Assembly: GCA_024275775.1 (NCBI GenBank)
Contig: JAJRYM010000188.1
Span: 1 to 19,222 of the forward strand
DNA length: 19,222 nt
Direction: 5' to 3'
Source: Nitrospirota bacterium
Lineage (GTDB): Bacteria > Nitrospinota_A > UBA7883 > JACRGQ01
Shown here: piece by piece, positions 15,263 to 19,222 of the stretch
Layout: the number at the start of each line of letters is the position of its first letter
How positions within the stretch are numbered: position 1 is the first letter of the stretch
Made by a program: the position numbers and the translations under genes
Notes under the pieces: generated by a model
Told to the model about the DNA's origin: nothing
What the model saw: only the letters and a program-made list of their open reading frames with translations
The model's database searches: none

Positions 15263-15373
15263 TTGAACTGAATTTTTTCTTCGAACGATAGCGGCCGGAA
15301 ACGGTTAGAGGAATTGCGTTGCCTTTAACCGCTAACAGTTCAAGGATTTCCTTGAAACGACAGCCTAGGTCGT
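15263..15373 (+). promoter_or_regulatory. Candidate structured RNA leader (three-way junction plus two hairpins)
   Basis: Helices read by eye: an outer stem, TTGAACTG 15263-15270 with CAGTTCAA 15336-15343; a junction stem, TAGCGG 15289-15294 with CCGCTA 15329-15334; a CCG/CGG mini-hairpin with a GAAA loop (15295-15304); TTAGAGG 15305-15311 with CCTTTAA 15322-15328 (one G-U); TTCAAGG 15339-15345 with CCTTGAA 15350-15356; and ACGAC 15357-15361 with GTCGT 15369-15373. The junction has no unpaired bases between its three helices. The outer stem and the 15339 hairpin share five bases and exclude each other. The last hairpin ends 15 bases before the start of the GGDEF gene. It matches no riboswitch class I know. 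Confidence 0.4.
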
Positions 15374-15388
15374 GGACAATGTTTCGAT

Positions 15389-16423
15389 ATGACTAATAAA
15401 GGCTTTGTTCTTGTGGTGGCTGAAAAACTGTTGGAAGCGGAAACCGTCACCGAACAGCTTGAAAAACTGGGTTATGATTTTTTAACCTCCGGCAGTTTGG
15501 AAGAGTCGCTTTCCATTGCGGCCGAAAAAAAACCCGATGTCGTAATTGTTGATGGAAGCGGTTTTGATTTGGAGCTCATCAGGCTGTTGAAGCAAAGCGA
15601 CGAGACATCCACTATCCCGGTCATTTTTTCCGCTCCATCGGAGGATTCCTGCGAAGCGGCTCTGGAAGCCGGGGTAAGCGGCATTCTGATGAAGCCTTTA
15701 AGGGATGCGGAGCTTCTGACAAACCTTCGCTCCCTGATTCGATTAAAGAGATTGAGAGATGAATTGGGAGCGCTGAAAAACGTTCAACCTCGCAAATCTC
15801 CCGTCTCGGTCATTGTTGACCGTAGGAGTGGGGAAGACGTTCTCATCTGCCGATGCGATCAGGAAAAGACCGGCGAAGTGAAAGAAGCGCTGGAATCGGC
15901 CGGCTTTGAAGTTGATACGGAAAAGCGCCGCAGACAAGAGCTGGTGGACGGCCTTACCGGACTGTACACCGAGCTTTACGTGGAGAACGTTCTTAAAAAA
16001 GAGATGGCCGCCGCCAGAAGGTATAATAAGGCGGTTTCCGTTTTGATCATCGATGTTGATGATTTCAGCCGGTTCAATAGAAGATTCGGCAGGGAGAACG
16101 GAGACATGGCCATACGTGAAATAGCATCCATTTTTCTCCAGTCGGTAAGAACTTCGGATATAGCCGCGAGGCTCGATGAAGAAAAATTCTGTTTAATGCT
16201 TCCGCTCACAAGGGCAAATGAATCCATGTTACTGGCGGAACGGCTTAGAAGAAAAGTCGAAGCATGCGAGTTTGACGGCGATAAAAACAAAAGGCTAACT
16301 ATAAGCATAGGCATCACCGAGTTTCGTAAAGAGGATGTGGGGCCGATAGCCATTCTGGCAAGGGGGATGGAGGCCGCGCGAAAAGTCAAAGAGCGGGGCA
16401 AAAACAGCTCCCTGATTATCTAG
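15389..16423 (+). CDS. Receiver-like plus degenerate GGDEF domain protein
   Basis: A 344-residue cytoplasmic protein with no membrane segment. Residues 1-120 form a response-regulator receiver fold with phospho-acceptor-like Asp55 (VVIVDGSG), Ser81 and Lys102 (ILMKPL). The usual acidic pair near residue 11 is reduced to Ala-Glu. A linker (130-180) precedes a GGDEF domain starting at DGLTGLYT (187-194), with the metal-site segment LIIDVDDFSRFN (219-230). The signature loop reads DEEKF (263-267) instead of GGDEF, though the RxxD context (254-257) is kept. The active-site Gly-Gly and catalytic acidic arrangement are lost, so it is probably not an active diguanylate cyclase and may be a GTP-binding or scaffolding output. 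Ribosome binding is weak. The gene stands alone behind a structured intergenic segment. Confidence 0.85.
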   Translation: MTNKGFVLVVAEKLLEAETVTEQLEKLGYDFLTSGSLEESLSIAAEKKPDVVIVDGSGFDLELIRLLKQSDETSTIPVIFSAPSEDSCEAALEAGVSGILMKPLRDAELLTNLRSLIRLKRLRDELGALKNVQPRKSPVSVIVDRRSGEDVLICRCDQEKTGEVKEALESAGFEVDTEKRRRQELVDGLTGLYTELYVENVLKKEMAAARRYNKAVSVLIIDVDDFSRFNRRFGRENGDMAIREIASIFLQSVRTSDIAARLDEEKFCLMLPLTRANESMLLAERLRRKVEACEFDGDKNKRLTISIGITEFRKEDVGPIAILARGMEAARKVKERGKNSSLII

Positions 16424-16509
16424 CCTCAACCTGGCTTCCTCGCCATTTTACGGCAAAATTTCTTTAAATTTTCTTTTCGGTATGTTGCCGGATTGCTTTC
16501 ATCTTCGGC

Positions 16510-16515
16510 TATCAT
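16510..16515 (+). promoter_or_regulatory. -10 box, possible leaderless promoter of uvrC
   Basis: TATCAT lies exactly six bases before the uvrC ATG (16522), and no Shine-Dalgarno is present between them. A weak -35-like TTGCCG is about 19 bases further upstream (16485-16490). An A/T-only dyad (16455-16472), AAAATTT with AAATTTT around CTTT, precedes it and may help end transcription of the GGDEF gene. Confidence 0.4.
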
Positions 16516-16521
16516 TTTTAT

Positions 16522-18333
16522 ATGACCGAAAAAATATCAGTGCCCGGCCTTAAGGGTATCCCTCGGCGCCCCGGCTGTTATCTCATGAAGGATTCCGGCG
16601 GAAAAATTCTTTACATCGGCAAAGCGGTTAATCTCAAGGCGCGCGTATCTTCCTATTTCCGGAAAACGGCCGGCCATACGCCCCGTATCGCGCTTATGGT
16701 ATCTCTGGTTGACCACGTTGACGTGATGGTCACGACAAACGAAGTCGAAGCGCTTATTCTGGAAAACATTCTCATAAAGAAGGAAAAACCTCGCTTCAAC
16801 GTGATGCTGAGGGATGATAAAACCTATCCATACCTCAAACTGACGGTTGGGGAAAAATTTCCTCGGCTGGCCATCGTCCGCAAAATGCTTGACGACGGCG
16901 CGTTTTATTTCGGGCCGTATGTATCCGCCAAATCTGTCAGATCGGTAAAAAGGTTGATTCACCGGCTTTTCCCTTTGAGGCAGAGTTCCGACAATCTGGA
17001 TAAAGCGCCGTTAAGGAAACCGTGCCTCAACTATCACATGAAACGATGCCTCGCCCCATGCGCAGGCAAGATTTCAGCGGAGGAGTACGGGCGGGTGGTT
17101 AAGTCCGTAATCAGGTTTCTTCAGGGGAGGGAGGATGAAGTAGTAGCTGAGCTTCGGAAAGAGATGGAATTGAAAGCTTCCATGCAGAAATTCGAGAGGG
17201 CGGCGGCTCTGCGGGATCAAATCGAGGCGATTAAACGGATACGTGAAAAACAGGAAATGGACGCCGCTTCCGGCAGGTTGGATGAGGATTACATCGCGGC
17301 CGTTTGCGAAGGGGGGACGGGCGTAGTGCGGATAATGATGGTTCGTGGCGGCAAGCTGATGGGCGACCAGAATTATATTCTGAAAAAAGCCGACGATCCT
17401 GCGGAGCTTGTCGAGGTATTCGTTAAACAGTTTTACGGCTCGCCGTTTGCCGTTCCGTCCGAAGTTTTCGTAAACATCGTACCGGAAGAATCGGAAGTGC
17501 TGGCAAAATGGCTTTCGGGGTTGAGAGGGAAAAAAGTGAAAATCATACAACCTCGGCGCGGAAGAAAAAAACGGCTGATAGGGATGGTGGAGGAAAACGC
17601 TGAACTGAAACTACTGCAGGTTGCCGCCGGGCAGGAATCGCGCAAGGAGGCTCTTCGCGAGATACAGGAAATGCTCGGCATACAAAAATGGCCGTCTCTG
17701 ATGGAGGCGGTGGATATTTCCAACATACAGGGTATGTCGGCGGTAGGCTCGCTCGTTGCGTTTTCCAATGGCGAGCCGGATAAAAGCCGGTATAAGCGTT
17801 ACAGGATAAAAACGGCCGGGCGGGGCGATACGGAAATGATGGCCGAGGTGGTTGACCGCCGTTTTCGCCGCATCATGGAAGAGAGCGGAAGCTTTCCGGA
17901 TATCCTTGTGGTAGACGGCGGCAAAGGGCAGGTGAATGCCGCAACGGCCGCCGCAAGAAAATACGCGCCGGAGCAGACGGTTCTCGGCATAGCCAAAGGG
18001 GTGGAGCGGGAAAATTCGGCCAGCGACCTCTTTTATCTGGCCGGTAAAAGAAACCCTGTTCCTTTCCAGCCGGCCGGGGCGGGGCGGTTCATGCTCCAGC
18101 GGCTGAGGGATGAATCGCACCGCTTCGCAATCGATTATCATCGCCAAACACGGAGCAGGCAGATGTTCAAAAGCGGAGTGGATGAGGTAAAAGGGTTCGG
18201 CCCCAAAAGGAAGAAGAAGCTTGTTCTGAAGTTCGGTTCGCTGAAAGCCGCCCGTAGCGCTACGGCTGAGGAAATAGCGAAGGCTTTATCGGTCAACATT
18301 TCCCTCGCATCGGAAATACTGGAAAAGCTGTAA
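16522..18333 (+). CDS. uvrC: Excinuclease ABC subunit C
   Basis: UvrC makes both incisions in nucleotide excision repair, acting on the UvrB-damaged DNA complex. The 603-residue protein has an N-terminal GIY-YIG nuclease domain (GCY 18-20, YIG 31-33, Arg41, Glu76) for the 3' cut. A cysteine-containing region lies at 155-182, and a UVR motif that contacts UvrB at about 210-245. The RNase H-like domain for the 5' cut has Asp398 in AVDIS, Asp465 in VVDGGKGQ and His533 in DESHRFAIDYH. C-terminal helix-hairpin-helix motifs lie at 552-603. Of the four cysteines usual in the iron-sulfur segment, three are visible (168, 176, 180); the first is replaced by Ser in LRQSSDN. The length is normal for the family. 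No Shine-Dalgarno is seen. galE follows after 50 bp without a terminator. Confidence 0.97.
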   Translation: MTEKISVPGLKGIPRRPGCYLMKDSGGKILYIGKAVNLKARVSSYFRKTAGHTPRIALMVSLVDHVDVMVTTNEVEALILENILIKKEKPRFNVMLRDDKTYPYLKLTVGEKFPRLAIVRKMLDDGAFYFGPYVSAKSVRSVKRLIHRLFPLRQSSDNLDKAPLRKPCLNYHMKRCLAPCAGKISAEEYGRVVKSVIRFLQGREDEVVAELRKEMELKASMQKFERAAALRDQIEAIKRIREKQEMDAASGRLDEDYIAAVCEGGTGVVRIMMVRGGKLMGDQNYILKKADDPAELVEVFVKQFYGSPFAVPSEVFVNIVPEESEVLAKWLSGLRGKKVKIIQPRRGRKKRLIGMVEENAELKLLQVAAGQESRKEALREIQEMLGIQKWPSLMEAVDISNIQGMSAVGSLVAFSNGEPDKSRYKRYRIKTAGRGDTEMMAEVVDRRFRRIMEESGSFPDILVVDGGKGQVNAATAAARKYAPEQTVLGIAKGVERENSASDLFYLAGKRNPVPFQPAGAGRFMLQRLRDESHRFAIDYHRQTRSRQMFKSGVDEVKGFGPKRKKKLVLKFGSLKAARSATAEEIAKALSVNISLASEILEKL

Positions 18334-18383
18334 CGGTTTGCTGTAGGATTCGATTTCCAAATGAAATTTTTCGCGGTCGCAAT

Positions 18384-19222
18384 ATGAAGATTCTCGTTTC
18401 CGGCGGTGCGGGTTTTATCGGCTCCATTATGTCGAAGCGTCTGCTCGATGCCGGCCATGAGCCGGTGGCGCTGGATAATCTATCCGGCGGGTACCGCCTG
18501 GCGGTTGCGGACGGCATCTCCTTCCATGAGGGGGATATCGGCGATTCGCGCCTGCTCGACGATATCTTCCGAGACGAAAAAATAGAGATGGTAATGCACT
18601 TTGCCGCCAAGGTGGACGTGGCCGAATCCGTCCGCAACCCCGGTCTCTATCATCGCAATAACGTGGAAAAAACGGAAATTCTTCTTGATGCGATGGTGCG
18701 CCATAACTGCCGAAAATTCATCTTCTCCTCCTCGGCCGCCGTGTATGGAGAGCCTGAATATATTCCGGTTGACGAGGAGCATCCTTTAAACCCGATTAAC
18801 CCGTACGGCAAATCCAAACAAGATGCGGAAAATCTGCTGATAGACGGTTGCAATGCGGGGAACATCCAAAGCATACTGTTCCGCTATTTCAACGTAGCCG
18901 GCGCCGCTCTGGACGGCTCGCTTGGCGAAGCGCGGGGCATGAAGCTTAACCTCATTTCGGCCGCTCTGGAAAATATCGAAAGCGGCCGGCCGACAACTGT
19001 ATTCGGAGACGACTGGAATACCAAGGACGGCACATGCGTTAGGGATTACCTTCATGTGGAAGATGTCGTAAACGCCCATTTCAAGGGGATTGAATATCTG
19101 GAAAAAGCTGACGGGTGCGATGTTTTCAACCTCGGTTCGGGTGTCGGGCATACCGTAAGAGAAGTTCTCATTGAGATTGGCCGGATAAGCGGGCGGGAGC
19201 TGAAGACGGGAACCGGGAAGAG
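18384..19222 (+). CDS. galE: UDP-glucose 4-epimerase, 5' part (runs off the window)
   Basis: An open frame of 279 complete codons with no stop before the window ends. It is an extended short-chain dehydrogenase/reductase. The NAD-binding motif is GGAGFIG (7-13) followed by Asp31 in LDNLS, then HFAAKVDVAESV. The catalytic Ser is 117 in FSSSAAVYGEP, and the Tyr141/Lys145 pair is in NPYGKSK. RYFNVAGA, the region around TVFGDDWNTKDGTCVRDYLHVEDV and FNLGSG follow; these are specific to GalE. It interconverts UDP-glucose and UDP-galactose for surface polysaccharide synthesis or galactose use. About 50 C-terminal residues are missing. The ATG at 18384 places the motif at the N-terminus; ribosome binding is weak and the gene may be read through from uvrC. 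Confidence 0.93.
   Translation, partial: MKILVSGGAGFIGSIMSKRLLDAGHEPVALDNLSGGYRLAVADGISFHEGDIGDSRLLDDIFRDEKIEMVMHFAAKVDVAESVRNPGLYHRNNVEKTEILLDAMVRHNCRKFIFSSSAAVYGEPEYIPVDEEHPLNPINPYGKSKQDAENLLIDGCNAGNIQSILFRYFNVAGAALDGSLGEARGMKLNLISAALENIESGRPTTVFGDDWNTKDGTCVRDYLHVEDVVNAHFKGIEYLEKADGCDVFNLGSGVGHTVREVLIEIGRISGRELKTGTGK

Noticed and set aside
15263..15279. CAGT/ACTG dyad and T-run as a terminator of the barrel gene
   Set aside because: Only four A/T-containing pairs with a three-base loop; the same bases pair better over a longer range with 15336-15343.
15263..15388. c-di-GMP (GEMM) riboswitch
   Set aside because: Tempting because of the downstream GGDEF gene and the GAAA loop, but the conserved GEMM core sequences are not present.

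Overview
This 19.2 kb window looks like ordinary chromosome from a Gram-negative, double-membrane bacterium with moderately high GC. The evidence is a probable outer-membrane beta-barrel, several Sec-exported proteins, a periplasmic lytic transglycosylase, a tRNA-dependent amidotransferase (GatCA), and an MJ0042-type zinc-ribbon protein of the kind common in Deltaproteobacteria-like, Nitrospinota-like and candidate-phylum genomes. The phylum is an inference from gene content, not a demonstrated assignment. I see no insertion sequence, prophage, CRISPR array, tRNA or rRNA.

Left part (1-5372). The tail of a RidA gene (+) ends overlapping the stop of a convergent NYN/LabA-type ribonuclease gene (-). 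A 432-bp gap follows. Next is a minus-strand block, transcribed right to left: lytic transglycosylase, then a YpdA-like FAD/NAD(P)H disulfide reductase, then glycogen/alpha-glucan phosphorylase. It starts at a divergent promoter region (about 5373-5578). From there a tail-anchored zinc-ribbon protein with a very acidic linker is read rightward, followed by a small exported TPR protein with its own promoter.

Centre (7671-10202). GatA and GatC are on the minus strand. A short, highly basic reading frame overlaps the start of gatC. A divergent region separates them from a GreA-type transcript cleavage factor on the plus strand.

Right part (10203-19222), all plus strand. A CHASE2 adenylate cyclase, an exported SH3-like protein and an exported M48 metalloprotease form a tight unit, the last two overlapping by ATGA. 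Then come an unidentified outer-membrane barrel, a densely base-paired intergenic segment, a receiver-GGDEF protein whose GGDEF signature is degenerate, uvrC, and the 5' part of galE, which runs off the window.

Most interesting observations: (1) three genes (ypdA-like, greA, uvrC) lack a convincing Shine-Dalgarno and each has a TANNNT box exactly six bases before the start codon, suggesting leaderless transcripts; (2) a candidate structured RNA at 15263-15373, with a gap-free three-way junction and mutually exclusive helices, lies just upstream of the degenerate GGDEF gene; (3) the cyclase-SH3-M48 operon suggests a cell-envelope signalling/proteolysis module; (4) key cysteines are missing in the YpdA-like and UvrC proteins; (5) a basic leader frame is coupled to gatC. 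All of this comes from reading the sequence; no database search was run.
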